A stretch of DNA of 38,324 nt from Oligoflexia bacterium. GTDB taxonomy: Bacteria; Bdellovibrionota_C; UBA2361; JBGSMV01. The notes beneath the pieces were generated by a model. The model was not told the DNA's origin. It saw only the letters and a program-made list of their open reading frames with translations, and ran no database searches. The stretch lies in NCBI GenBank assembly GCA_019694515.1, contig JAIBBU010000030.1, positions 1 through 38,324 of the forward strand, read 5' to 3'. Of this stretch, positions 1 through 8,452 are shown one piece after another (positions within the stretch are counted from its first letter, which is position 1; each line of letters starts with the position of its first letter). A program made the position numbers and the translations under genes.

Positions 1-96
1 GCTTCTTTCCCTGAAGAGATAGGCGATCATCGCATGATGTTCGTTTCGGACCTTGCTGCGATTAATGCGGGACAACGCTTATTGCGGCACTCAGGT

Positions 97-128
97 AGGG
101 ATTGCTTCGCTTCGCTCGCAATGACAGG
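97..128. repeat. Dispersed palindromic repeat copy
   Basis: This copy reads AGGGATTGCTTCGCT and ends in GCAATGACAGG. The same family appears three more times, in both orientations, at 33060-33162. Short repeats with this core are common between genes in many uncultivated bacterial genomes (general knowledge). When translated they give the spurious peptide DCFASLAMTG, which is why an apparent small ORF here was rejected. Confidence 0.7.
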
Positions 129-351
129 AATTTTGTACTCGAATTGCGCAACTCATGGAGCAATGACAGGAATTTTTCCAACTTCACACCGCGGCTCAAT
201 CCCGCTACAGTCGAATTCCGAGAACAGTCTCCGACTCAGAATTCTGGTACGGAATCGGTAGTCCGATTCTGAATACCATCTCTGAGCTTGAAGCCGAATG
301 CCGTTAGCAGTTACCGGATATCCCGATCGTAGTAAGTCCTCAGCACCCGAT

Positions 352-380
352 TTGCTTAGGAAATTCGCTACTTGTACAAT
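352..380 (+). promoter_or_regulatory. Possible sigma70-type promoter of the DUF2325-like gene
   Basis: TTGCTT (352-357) and TACAAT (375-380) are separated by 17 bases. The -10 matches 5 of 6 consensus positions and the -35 matches only 3 of 6. Transcription would start near 387, about 48 bases before the ATG at 435. This is a pattern match only. Confidence 0.3.
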
Positions 381-434
381 GCGGACCCCTACCGCCTCCG
401 TGGTTTCCCGAGGCTATGGGAGCTGTAAGACTTC

Positions 435-2630
435 ATGGATTTGTCATCACTTTCATTTTTTGGCAGAAAAAGACCTCCGCCCTCTGAAGCGGAGCTCAAT
501 GCCTTGAATACCGCGTTTAACTATCTAGTTGAAGGTGACAGTCGCGGTTCTCTGTCGCACCCGCTCAGAAACCTTATAAATCAGCGTCACCGCGGCCGTG
601 TATTTTGCGCCGGTGCTCTCAGCCGCATCTTGGATATCGATCCCCTGGAATTTGCTGCTCCACTTGCGCTTATAACCTCGCAGCTCGAATGGGATCTTTT
701 AGTGGCCTTCAAATCGTTGGGTGATCGAAAGGCCGATCACGATCAGATTTTTACGACTATCAAGAGCGGACTAGCCCGCTACGAGCGCACCGTGAAAGAC
801 TTCTATGACTCGGAGGCCGGCCAACGCTTTGTTAAATACCAGCCGGGAAAATCTTCCACCCAGGCTCTGTTAGACTGCGGAGCCAAGGTGTTGCCAAACA
901 AAGCTGTCGAGGGCCAAGATTTCTTAGGTTTTTGCTTTGGAGAACTACAGCCCCTGATGCGCAGTAGCAGTGGACCCTTTTTTGGCAACGCCGAGCAATT
1001 AGTAACCGATCTGGAAGCGCTGCATGAGCGTGCCGGCACAGGACTGCTTCGGCACTATCTCGAAGAGCATCGCGCAGAGCTTGCGGCGCTGGTAGGGCTC
1101 CCAACCCAGTCGCCCGTGAACGATTCTAAAGCGCTCATGACGGTGACCCTCCTATGGACGCCGCACGGCAACACGGCTACCGAGCGTCTGACCGAACTGC
1201 TTCAGGCCTATTTCCAGATCGGTGAGAACGATGGATACGACCTGTATCGCGAGGCACAGAATCGCTTTGGATCGAGGCGTGAAGCTGCGCTGGAGGCGGC
1301 TGATAGAGCAGTACAAATCGCAAGTACAGGAGAATATGCCCCAACTGTCAAGGTCCTACTGAGTGCCGTCCAAGGTTCGCGGCGGGGCGAATTCTTGGAT
1401 GCCCTCACAGAGGATCACAGGCTTTACGAATTGTATCGCCCACTCCGTCGCAGCGGCCTAACCGTTGACGAATGGGTGGACTTCGTTCTGGACGGCCGGG
1501 ATTTGCCCCTTCCGACTGGAAGTCAACTTATCGATCTCGTCACCGAGCTTTCTCAGAATGCCTTCTCTGTTCCCGCTGCGAATTGGATATTACGAAATGG
1601 TCACGGTGTGCTTTATGGACCGGATGGAAATGAGATCCTGGAGCTTCTCCGATCCTACAGCAATGCGGAGAATTTACTGACTCACTATGCTCGGGCAGTT
1701 GAGGAGCGGCGCCCATCCAGGGCCCGCGCATTGGTCAGACTTGGCCAAGCCGGGCCGGATTCTGCAAAACTTAAGAATGCGCGTTTGGCCTTAGCCTCGC
1801 TTTCGGAGTCCGACACGGAAGAACTGCTGCGTGCTTATCCCACTCCAGAGTTATTCCTGCGCCGCATGCTGCGAAACGACTCGCTGGTGGCCCGCGAAGC
1901 TGCCGCTAAAGAAAAAATCGCCGTACCGCTTCCGCTTCAGCAGGTCATATTCTCCCAGCTGCCGGCTGAGATTAAGCCCCGCGCCGAGCATGCACTGAGC
2001 TTGCTGCCTGAGGATGTCCAGCACCGCTTCACCCGCGCCTTTCGCCGCGGACTACCGTGCCTTACACGCCTAATTGAGGACGTGTATGTGCTTTCTGACT
2101 TCTCGGAATTTTTGGATGTTTTGAGAGATGATCGCCTCTTTCGGGCTTATCTGACAGGACTCGCTGACCCAAAATTCAGCTTGCCTCAGTTGATCTCCGA
2201 GGTCCACACCAACCCTACAGCTAATAAGCACGCGATGCTTTGTATGAAATTATTACCGGTTCGGGAACGCAAGCTATTTGCGGGAGCGCTCGAAGCTCCA
2301 CCGCCAGAAATTTCAGAAAATGTCATCTCTGCACGGCGCTATAAGAGGGTAATTATTTGGGGCGGTGAATATCAGGGACCCAAACGCTCGGAACTGGCGC
2401 AGGCAAATCCAGGCGTCACATTAGTGATCGCGGATATTTTTGAAGAATTCTCATTTGGCGGGAAGCTTGATCAGGACGATCTGGTCATATTTAATACCAC
2501 CGCAGGGAGCCACTCAAACTATTTTAATTTTAAGGAGCGTGCCAAGAAAGCTGGGGCTGGAATTTATCATGTTATGCGCTCGGGATACGAACCCATGCTT
2601 GAGTTACTACGTCGGGTACAACCGCAGTAG
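435..2630 (+). CDS. Large helical protein with C-terminal DUF2325-like domain
   Basis: This is a 731-residue soluble protein with no signal peptide or membrane segment. Residues 1 to about 625 look alpha-helical and match no family I recognise. The last 100 residues form a compact alpha/beta unit: a hydrophobic strand with GG (VIIWGGEYQG), an acidic loop, then DLVIFNTTAGSHSNYF and a final helix. This resembles DUF2325, whose core is strand-GG, a 'DxV' strand and a conserved SH. The function of DUF2325 is unknown to me. The ATG at 435 follows GGGAG at a spacing of about 11. The gene converges on the next one, with stops 2 bases apart. The domain call is moderate and the rest is hypothetical. 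Confidence 0.8.
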   Translation: MDLSSLSFFGRKRPPPSEAELNALNTAFNYLVEGDSRGSLSHPLRNLINQRHRGRVFCAGALSRILDIDPLEFAAPLALITSQLEWDLLVAFKSLGDRKADHDQIFTTIKSGLARYERTVKDFYDSEAGQRFVKYQPGKSSTQALLDCGAKVLPNKAVEGQDFLGFCFGELQPLMRSSSGPFFGNAEQLVTDLEALHERAGTGLLRHYLEEHRAELAALVGLPTQSPVNDSKALMTVTLLWTPHGNTATERLTELLQAYFQIGENDGYDLYREAQNRFGSRREAALEAADRAVQIASTGEYAPTVKVLLSAVQGSRRGEFLDALTEDHRLYELYRPLRRSGLTVDEWVDFVLDGRDLPLPTGSQLIDLVTELSQNAFSVPAANWILRNGHGVLYGPDGNEILELLRSYSNAENLLTHYARAVEERRPSRARALVRLGQAGPDSAKLKNARLALASLSESDTEELLRAYPTPELFLRRMLRNDSLVAREAAAKEKIAVPLPLQQVIFSQLPAEIKPRAEHALSLLPEDVQHRFTRAFRRGLPCLTRLIEDVYVLSDFSEFLDVLRDDRLFRAYLTGLADPKFSLPQLISEVHTNPTANKHAMLCMKLLPVRERKLFAGALEAPPPEISENVISARRYKRVIIWGGEYQGPKRSELAQANPGVTLVIADIFEEFSFGGKLDQDDLVIFNTTAGSHSNYFNFKERAKKAGAGIYHVMRSGYEPMLELLRRVQPQ

Positions 2631-2632
2631 CC

Positions 2633-3157
2633 TCAGGTTTCCCGCCGCGTCTCCGCAATCTTGACCGCTAAATGCCGCACCGCCAAGACCGCAGCCAAGC
2701 TAAAACTTATGGCAATTAGAAAATTAACTGTCGAGTAGCCCAGTTTGTTCATCGCCGGGCGCTCGCTGCAAAGTCCACTGATAAATTTATAGGCTCCATA
2801 TCCGTGGCCTCCTATTACGATCAGAGCGCCTCCCGGGGACGTCAAACTTAACAGTCCCACGGCTGCGATTCCGGCTAAGGTACCGCCAATAGCCACCGCC
2901 CGCTGGCGGGAGGTAGCGCGAGCTCCCGCTACCGCATCCAAGACCCCGCACCCTACCTCCGCCATTACCTCAAAACATTCATCCCGGGTTGATTTAGCGG
3001 CAGGCACTGAAGACTCTGGGCGCGCGGCGGCGAGCCGGGGTAATTCTTCGGTATCAAATGCGTGCCGTATCGCACCGAAGGGAGCGGTCTCCGAGGAAGC
3101 ATCGCTGCGGGATGCCCTGATGCTGCTGGATCTAGTGGTGCTTGGGCCGGAATACAT
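2633..3157 (-). CDS. Hypothetical membrane protein, two TM segments
   Basis: The product has 174 residues. The first 85 or so are polar, rich in Ser, Arg and Ala, and probably disordered. Two hydrophobic stretches follow, at about 86-118 (Gly/Ala/Leu-rich, including GGALIVIGGHGYG) and about 142-168, suggesting a small inner-membrane protein with a cytoplasmic N-terminal tail. I recognise no family. It is read alone, facing the 731-residue gene, and its ATG has only a weak ribosome-binding site. The long low-complexity N-terminus leaves the exact start uncertain. Confidence 0.6.
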   Translation of the reverse strand: MYSGPSTTRSSSIRASRSDASSETAPFGAIRHAFDTEELPRLAAARPESSVPAAKSTRDECFEVMAEVGCGVLDAVAGARATSRQRAVAIGGTLAGIAAVGLLSLTSPGGALIVIGGHGYGAYKFISGLCSERPAMNKLGYSTVNFLIAISFSLAAVLAVRHLAVKIAETRRET

Positions 3158-3293
3158 CTCAACTTCTGCCTGCTCGGATTATATGCAGGGCTGAAAAGAA
3201 AAGAAGCAATTTTTCAAGAAATCTTTACACCAAACCAGATCGGACGCGCTTAGAATGCTCTCCCATGCTCCGCACTAGCAGATATGTTCAGAC

Positions 3294-3626
3294 CTAGAGG
3301 AGCTGCGAGTCCGGCAGCTCAATCGTCATCCTGAGCAGCGCCGCGGCATAGGTCTTCCCCTGTGCATCGGTTTTCAGGGAGACCGTTCCCCCGCCGCCCA
3401 AGCTTTCATGCAGAAGGAAATTCAATGCTCCTAGATTGGGAAGTTCGAATCTTTCGACCTTGCCGCGACAGATGCTGCCGAAGTGTTGCTTCACACGGTC
3501 GGCTGTCACGTATTGAACGAGCAACGGATAGTGTTTCGGATTTAGCGCGATTAGACCAACATTAGCCGTATCACCCTTATCGCCGGATCGAGCATGCGCA
3601 ATTTCACGAAGCTGTATCTTTTTCAT
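3294..3626 (-). CDS. AtuA-associated ferredoxin-fold domain protein
   Basis: This 110-residue protein resembles the C-terminal domain found in AtuA-type (DUF1446) proteins. The opening [20 protein letters not shown] is characteristic of that domain. In many bacteria the domain is fused to the DUF1446 enzyme. Here it is a separate gene, and its ATG overlaps the upstream TGA (ATGA at 3623-3626), so the two are translationally coupled and presumably form one complex. The parent family includes AtuA of acyclic terpene utilisation in Pseudomonas; the biochemical activity is not established to my knowledge. Confidence 0.85.
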   Translation of the reverse strand: MKKIQLREIAHARSGDKGDTANVGLIALNPKHYPLLVQYVTADRVKQHFGSICRGKVERFELPNLGALNFLLHESLGGGGTVSLKTDAQGKTYAAALLRMTIELPDSQLL

Positions 3627-4984
3627 CCTACAAACTCCATTATCGGAGACACCACCGACTTAGCTATCAGCGCCGGCCAGTAGGCGACGATCTGCTGTAC
3701 TGCGGGCCGGCCTCCCGCGAAGCCGGTCACAGAGGGCGGTCCATTTAGTATCAGAGGCGCGAGCTCTTTAGTGAATCGCTCGACAGCGCGCTCGTCGTGC
3801 GAGCGCACTCCCACCCGTAAAGTCACCTCGGGGATATCTTGTCCCTCGCCGCCAGTCATCTCAGCCCAACATGCGTCAACGCCTACTAATTCACAAAGCA
3901 CTTCGTCAAATTTTAGTCCGAGCGCATCGAGCCGCCGCTTTAACATGCCAAATGCAGCGCGCGCCTTCTGCTCAGCCTCTGGCCAGGTATAAACCAAGGT
4001 CCCAACCGCCTTGTAGCCATCCAAATAGCTCATCGACACTTTGTAGAGTTCGGTAGCGGGACGGCCTTTGATTGAATGTACCCGCACTCTATCTTTGCCC
4101 GCATCTTCCAGTTGAATCGAGGTGAAATCGGCTACGCAGTCCGGGGTAATATAACTCTTCGGATCCCCCATCTCGTAAACCAGTTGCTCCTTAACTGTCT
4201 GAACGGTGATTCTTCCTCCGGTGCCTTCGTGTTTCGTAACGAAGAATGATCCATCCGCGTGCGCCTCCACGATCGGAAATCCAACATCGTCCAACCGCGG
4301 AATCTCACTCCAGTTCACGGAACAGTTGCCGCCCGAGCACTGCGCTCCGCACTCAATGATATGACCGGCGATCGTACCGGCCGACATCTTATCCCAATCG
4401 TCAAAACTCCAGCCGAAGGAGTGAATCATCGGAGCCAAGGTCAGCCCGGTATCGGTCACCCGGCCGGTAATGATGATATTGGCACCTTGATCAAGCGCTT
4501 CCACCATCGGACGAGCCCCAAAGTAGACGTTGGCACTTTGGATCTTAGCCGCGACCTGCTCGGCCGAGCCTCCGGTGTCCAGATTATTGAGATGATGGCC
4601 GCTTTTTAGGAGCTCTGGTATCCGGTCAATAATATTATCGCCGTGCACGACAGCGATTTTTACCTTGGTCCCGAGCCCCAGCTTGTCCGCTACAGCCTTG
4701 ACGGCCTTGGCACAACCGTGCGGGTTAACGCCGCCTGCATTAGCTAACACCCGAATGTTCTTCTTCACAATATCGGGTAAAATCTCACGCATCAGATCCA
4801 CGAAGTCGCGCGCGTACCCGGCCTCGGGATTTTTGAGCCGCTGCTTCATCATGATCGACATTGTGACCTCTGCCAAATAGTCCATCATCAGGAAGTCGAT
4901 TGGTCCCCGCCGCACCTGATGGACGGGCGCCTCCAGCCAATCCCCCCAAAATCCCTGCCCTGCCGCTATGCGAATGGATTTCAT
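3623..4984 (-). CDS. AtuA-like (DUF1446) acyclic terpene utilisation family protein
   Basis: The product is 453 residues from the ATG at 4984; a GTG one codon earlier is an alternative. Family landmarks are [12 protein letters not shown] at the N-terminus, [55 protein letters not shown] and the C-terminal TGFAGGRP. AtuA homologues occur with acyl-CoA carboxylases and dehydrogenases in terpenoid and branched acyl degradation, and a CoA-ester substrate is usually inferred. The gene overlaps the small ferredoxin-fold partner downstream and is divergent from the phosphotransacetylase gene. No acyl-CoA carboxylase is adjacent, so the substrate cannot be named. Confidence 0.88.
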   Translation of the reverse strand: MKSIRIAAGQGFWGDWLEAPVHQVRRGPIDFLMMDYLAEVTMSIMMKQRLKNPEAGYARDFVDLMREILPDIVKKNIRVLANAGGVNPHGCAKAVKAVADKLGLGTKVKIAVVHGDNIIDRIPELLKSGHHLNNLDTGGSAEQVAAKIQSANVYFGARPMVEALDQGANIIITGRVTDTGLTLAPMIHSFGWSFDDWDKMSAGTIAGHIIECGAQCSGGNCSVNWSEIPRLDDVGFPIVEAHADGSFFVTKHEGTGGRITVQTVKEQLVYEMGDPKSYITPDCVADFTSIQLEDAGKDRVRVHSIKGRPATELYKVSMSYLDGYKAVGTLVYTWPEAEQKARAAFGMLKRRLDALGLKFDEVLCELVGVDACWAEMTGGEGQDIPEVTLRVGVRSHDERAVERFTKELAPLILNGPPSVTGFAGGRPAVQQIVAYWPALIAKSVVSPIMEFVG

Positions 4985-4998
4985 CACTCTATCTACCG

Positions 4999-5027
4999 TT
5001 GATGTGCCTTGTGGTTCGCTTCATAAT
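4999..5027 (+). promoter_or_regulatory. Possible promoter of the pta-like gene
   Basis: TTGATG (4999-5004) and CATAAT (5022-5027) are 17 bases apart, in the gap between the divergent AtuA-like and phosphotransacetylase genes. The predicted start near 5034 leaves a leader of about 94 bases before the preferred GTG at 5128. It is a pattern match without further support. Confidence 0.35.
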
Positions 5028-5127
5028 AGATCCCGAATAAGATCTTACCGACCCGCGCGACTGCCGATGAACCGGTTCGTCGCGCTTGGCTAGGGGATTA
5101 TATGGGGCTCATCACCTGAGATCAAAC

Positions 5128-6000
5128 GTGCAAAGAGCAGCAATAAATCAGATCTTTTCGAGAGCGGGACAAACCGTCTGCCGCGCGGACCCCACCCGTA
5201 AATGCCGGGTGCTGTTAAGTGAGGGGCAAGATCCGCGCGTTCATGCCGCGGCTGGTTTAATTCGTGCGCAGGGAGTCGCGGAGGTCCAGGAACTCAAAGT
5301 CGACGCAGCGACGCCCGATCTAACAGCGGTACTGACACTGGCCGCGCAGCAGCTCAAGAACGGCGCAGTCGATGTGGTGGTATCGGGCGCAGTCGCGACA
5401 ACTTCGGCTGTGATCAAGACCGGTCTGCAGCATCTTGACTTTGCCCCCGGCACTAGCCTGATCTCCAGCACCTTTCTCATGGTTCTACCCGACGGCAGAA
5501 CGTTGACCTATGCCGATTGCGGAGTCGTACCGTATCCGGACGCAAACAAGCTTTCGCAGATCGCTGTGAGCTCCGCACGCACCCATAAGAAGCTGACCGG
5601 CCAGAACCCATTGACTGCTTTTCTGTCTTTTTCGACGCTCGGATCTGCTCAGCATGAACGGGTCGATGTGGTCAGAAGCGCCTTAAGCATGGCGCGGGCT
5701 GCTGCCCCCGAGCTGCAGTTCGAAGGAGAGCTGCAGTTCGATGCGGCCTTCGTTCCCGAGGTGGCCCAACGTAAGGCGCCCGCGAGCGCCCTCGCCGGGC
5801 GGGCAAATGTGCTGATCTTTCCCAATCTCGACGCCGGCAACATCGCCTATAAGATTACGGAACGGCTGGGCGGCGCTATCGCGATAGGACCTATTCTGCA
5901 GGGTTTTTCCAAGCCTTGGCTGGACCTCTCGCGTGGCTGCTCCGCGGAGGACATCGCCCTAGCGGCAGCGGTGGGAGTGCTGCTTCAGGGACCTTCCTAG
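5128..6000 (+). CDS. Phosphate acetyl/butyryltransferase family protein
   Basis: Members of this family interconvert acyl-CoA and acyl phosphate with inorganic phosphate. Seen here are KCRVLLSEGQDPRVHAA near the N-terminus and the family block NVLIFPNLDAGNIAYK, then AIGPILQG and DLSRGCSAEDI near the C-terminus. I chose GTG 5128 (290 residues) because it aligns with the usual family start; a TTG at 5086 would add 14 residues. The length is slightly below the roughly 320-330 residues of single-domain Pta and close to phosphotransbutyrylase. The threonine ammonia-lyase gene follows by 28 bases, which suggests one transcript and possibly a propionyl-CoA or butyryl-CoA substrate (inference). No acyl kinase is present in the window. 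Confidence 0.87.
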   Translation: MQRAAINQIFSRAGQTVCRADPTRKCRVLLSEGQDPRVHAAAGLIRAQGVAEVQELKVDAATPDLTAVLTLAAQQLKNGAVDVVVSGAVATTSAVIKTGLQHLDFAPGTSLISSTFLMVLPDGRTLTYADCGVVPYPDANKLSQIAVSSARTHKKLTGQNPLTAFLSFSTLGSAQHERVDVVRSALSMARAAAPELQFEGELQFDAAFVPEVAQRKAPASALAGRANVLIFPNLDAGNIAYKITERLGGAIAIGPILQGFSKPWLDLSRGCSAEDIALAAAVGVLLQGPS

Positions 6001-6028
6001 CTCTCCTGGCCCGTTGTATAAGATTTAC

Positions 6029-7270
6029 ATGGGTTCATTCTTCTCAGGTTGGAGCAAACAGTCACCGCTGGAGCTTGTGACTCTGCCAAAGATTAAGGAG
6101 GCGAAGGATCGAATCGCTTCGGCGCTGCCCCCTACTCCTTTGACGCTGTCGACAGGCGTGAGCGAGCTCAGTGGCAGGGAGATCTTTTTCAAATGGGACA
6201 ACAAATTCAAAACCGGCTCTTTCAAAGAGCGCGGAGCTACTAATGCCCTGCTACAACTAGCGGAACGCGAACAAAGCCGCGGTGTTTGCGCGGCCAGCGC
6301 CGGCAACCACGCCCAAGCGCTTAGTTTTCATGCACGGCGCCTCGGAATTCCATGCAAACTTGTGATGCCGGTCGGGGCGCCTTTAGTAAAGATCGAGCGA
6401 ACCAGGCGTAATGGGGCCGATGTGATCTTGGAGGGCAATACACTCGATGATGCCTACCAGTACGCCACCGAACTGGCCCGCAAGGAGGGCCTGAGCTTCA
6501 TTTCGCCGTTCGACGATGCCCATATCATTAACGGACAGGGCTGCTGCGGCCTCGAAATCGTAGAGCAGCTCTCAGCGTTCGATTCGATCATCGTGCCGAT
6601 CGGAGGCGGCGGCTACATCTCGGGGATTGCTACTGCCCTGAAAGCCCTAAAGCCCGAGATCTTCGTGCTGGGAGTTCAGTCGGAATGGGCCGAGTCGGGG
6701 CGCTTGGGACAGCATCAAACTGGGAAACTCCTAGCACCTTCGACGATCGCAGATGGTATTGCCGTCAAGCGCACCGGTCGTCTGACCCAGCCCATCATTG
6801 ATGCGCGCGTTGATAAGGTAGTCTCGGTGAGCGAGCAGCTGATCGCCCGTGCGATCGTTTCTTTACTCGAAATTGAGCATGCCGTGGTAGAGGGCGCCGG
6901 CGCCGCTCCATTGGCAGCGCTTTTGGCCGGGCATCTGCCGGAAAAATATCGTAGAACTGTGGTCTGTATCTCGGGCAGCAACATCGACATGAACGTGCTG
7001 CAGCGCTTGATGGAGCGGGACATGGGTGAACGGGGCCGGCTGCTTAGAGTTAAGGTCTCGGTACCCGATCGACCGGGCTCCCTTAATGCCACGGCCGGCA
7101 TCCTGGCGCGGGCCGGCGCCAATATCCTCGAGGTGATTCACGATCGCACCTGTTCCGAGCTGCCAGGAAATGTAGATATCATGATGGTGATGGAGGTGCG
7201 TAATCCTGATCACAGCCGCGAGGTAGTGCAGGAACTGCAGCGCTGCGGCGTGCAATCGAAACCTTACTAG
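6029..7270 (+). CDS. ilvA: Threonine ammonia-lyase with ACT domain
   Basis: This is a PLP enzyme that deaminates L-threonine to 2-oxobutyrate and ammonia. In the 413-residue product from ATG 6029, the PLP lysine is K66 in TGSFKERGA. The phosphate-binding loop is PIGGGGYISGIA and CISGSNID closes the catalytic domain. The last 75 or so residues are one ACT domain (LLRVKVSVPDRPGSLNATAG), as in the short TdcB/IlvA2-type enzymes, not the two-ACT biosynthetic IlvA. An in-frame TTG at 6014 lies upstream but the ATG fits the family better. It follows the phosphotransacetylase gene by 28 bases. Biosynthetic or catabolic role is undecided, and tdcB would be an equally fair symbol. Confidence 0.9.
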   Translation: MGSFFSGWSKQSPLELVTLPKIKEAKDRIASALPPTPLTLSTGVSELSGREIFFKWDNKFKTGSFKERGATNALLQLAEREQSRGVCAASAGNHAQALSFHARRLGIPCKLVMPVGAPLVKIERTRRNGADVILEGNTLDDAYQYATELARKEGLSFISPFDDAHIINGQGCCGLEIVEQLSAFDSIIVPIGGGGYISGIATALKALKPEIFVLGVQSEWAESGRLGQHQTGKLLAPSTIADGIAVKRTGRLTQPIIDARVDKVVSVSEQLIARAIVSLLEIEHAVVEGAGAAPLAALLAGHLPEKYRRTVVCISGSNIDMNVLQRLMERDMGERGRLLRVKVSVPDRPGSLNATAGILARAGANILEVIHDRTCSELPGNVDIMMVMEVRNPDHSREVVQELQRCGVQSKPY

Positions 7271-7303
7271 ATTCGCGAGCGCCGATCGAGCGGACCTTAG
7301 GAA

Positions 7304-8227
7304 CTACCCGTACGCCAGCGCGGCAACTACCATGGGCTCCAGGTTCTCGGCCTGGGAAAGCCCTTTGCTCCCCTGCTTCCGAATTTCAGATCGGAGCTGT
7401 CTCGCAACTTCGCCTGCATCTGCGGCGCTGCTTAATCCGTCAGCGACTTTGAGAAAGGCCAGACCAGAAGCGCGCGCCAGGTCCAAATTCTTTCCCAGCA
7501 AGCTGACGGTGTCGCCGAGCGCCGCTAGGTTGTGATCGATTTGCTGGCGCAGCGCCTTCAGATCGACGGCGCTGCGAGCGGCATTACCGCGGGTGCGAAT
7601 ATTAGCTTCGGGCGAGAAGAGCGAGTCGAATTCGGCCGAAAGCTGCTGCAGCCGCTGGCCATTATTGGTCACCGGCCGCGGGCCCTGAACATTTTCGCTC
7701 GCGAGTGCATCATCTTCTGCAGTCACCACGAACTCCGAAATTACCTTCGCCACACCTTCAGAGCTTGCCTGATCTAATCCCACCGCTTGCAGGATTTCAG
7801 AGATACCCTGGACCGTCAGCAGCTCCCGATCACCGAACTTCGCGTCTTTTACCACCTGCTCGAAGTCATCCGCCAATTTCCTGAATTGCTGGTCAAGTTT
7901 CCCGCGTTGATCAGAGCCGACCCCTGACTGACTCGCACGCTTGGCAAGTTCTGACATTTTGTCCGTTACCGCTCCAAGCTGCTCGAGCAGCCCTTGCGAC
8001 ATCCCTAGCACCGAGATGGTTGAATTTAGATTGCTTACAGCGGAGGCGAAAACCCGCGCTCCGGTGCGCAGGCCATCGGCGATCGTAACAGCGTCGCTGC
8101 CTCCGCTAAGCGCCCGAGATAAATCTGAATTAGAGCTGGCGCTGCTCGATGCCAGCCCCTGAAAACGGCTGACAAAGCTGGCGTTTACCGTGGACTCCAG
8201 GCTGGAGCGGATACCAAGATTGCTCAC
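7304..8227 (-). CDS. Divergent flagellin-like protein
   Basis: The product has 307 residues and starts with GTG. Residues 40-150 follow the flagellin D0/D1 helical pattern: SGGSDAVTIADGLRTG, LNSTISVLGMSQGLLEQL, MSELAKRASQSG, QFRKLADDFEQVV and FGDRELL, matching flagellin's 'DDAAGLAIS', 'NDGISLxQTAEGAL', 'MRELAVQ', 'L..EIDRIA' and 'FNGxxLL'. The C-terminal EVARQLRSEIRKQ and LSQAENLEP resemble the terminal D0 helix. The canonical LRINTN start is missing and the central region is short. No flagellar export, hook or chaperone gene is in the window. It converges on the threonine ammonia-lyase gene. It may be a minor flagellin, an FlgL-like protein, or a repurposed filament or secreted protein. Confidence 0.7.
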   Translation of the reverse strand: MSNLGIRSSLESTVNASFVSRFQGLASSSASSNSDLSRALSGGSDAVTIADGLRTGARVFASAVSNLNSTISVLGMSQGLLEQLGAVTDKMSELAKRASQSGVGSDQRGKLDQQFRKLADDFEQVVKDAKFGDRELLTVQGISEILQAVGLDQASSEGVAKVISEFVVTAEDDALASENVQGPRPVTNNGQRLQQLSAEFDSLFSPEANIRTRGNAARSAVDLKALRQQIDHNLAALGDTVSLLGKNLDLARASGLAFLKVADGLSSAADAGEVARQLRSEIRKQGSKGLSQAENLEPMVVAALAYG

Positions 8228-8394
8228 GGTGAGTGTCTATAAAAGGCAGCCATTTAGGTAGCGCTCCTAAACTAAATATCGACCCACCCCCGCCGATCTT
8301 GACCCGAATCACTGTTACACCGAAAGAATACCAGTAATTTAAACGGCTTACCCAAACTCGGCATGAGATCGATCAGTGCTACCTTGGTATGATT

Positions 8395-8425
8395 TTGACT
8401 CATAACTTAGTAACACGACTATAAT
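8395..8425 (+). promoter_or_regulatory. Promoter candidate of the 157-residue unknown gene
   Basis: A perfect TATAAT (8420-8425) is preceded by TTGACT (8395-8400) at a long spacing of 19. Transcription would begin near 8432, about 20 bases before the ATG at 8453. It lies in the 225-base gap between the divergent flagellin-like and unknown genes. I found no sigma28-like element facing the flagellin-like gene. Confidence 0.45.
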
Positions 8426-8452
8426 AGGGCATGCTCCGCAAATGGACGGCAG

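Larger units (their letters stand above)
1..434. other. Non-coding upstream region with repeats and a hairpin
   Basis: I see no credible gene here. The open frame near the left end translates a dispersed repeat and is not a protein. The stretch holds one copy of the GGATTGCTTCGCT-type repeat (97-128) and a 17-base direct repeat, GCAATGACAGGAATTTT, at 118-134 and 160-176. It also holds a perfect 7-bp hairpin (GAATCGG 252-258 with CCGATTC 263-269, loop TAGT) without a T-run, and a possible promoter at 352-380 facing the first gene. Confidence 0.6.

Noticed and set aside
34..261. Small plus-strand frame at the left end
   Set aside because: Its core DCFASLAMTG is the translation of the dispersed intergenic repeat, not a protein.
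8228..8452. Sigma28 or sigma54 promoter for the flagellin-like gene
   Set aside because: No TAAA-N15-GCCGATAA-like or TGGCAC-N5-TTGC-like pattern is present on the minus strand.
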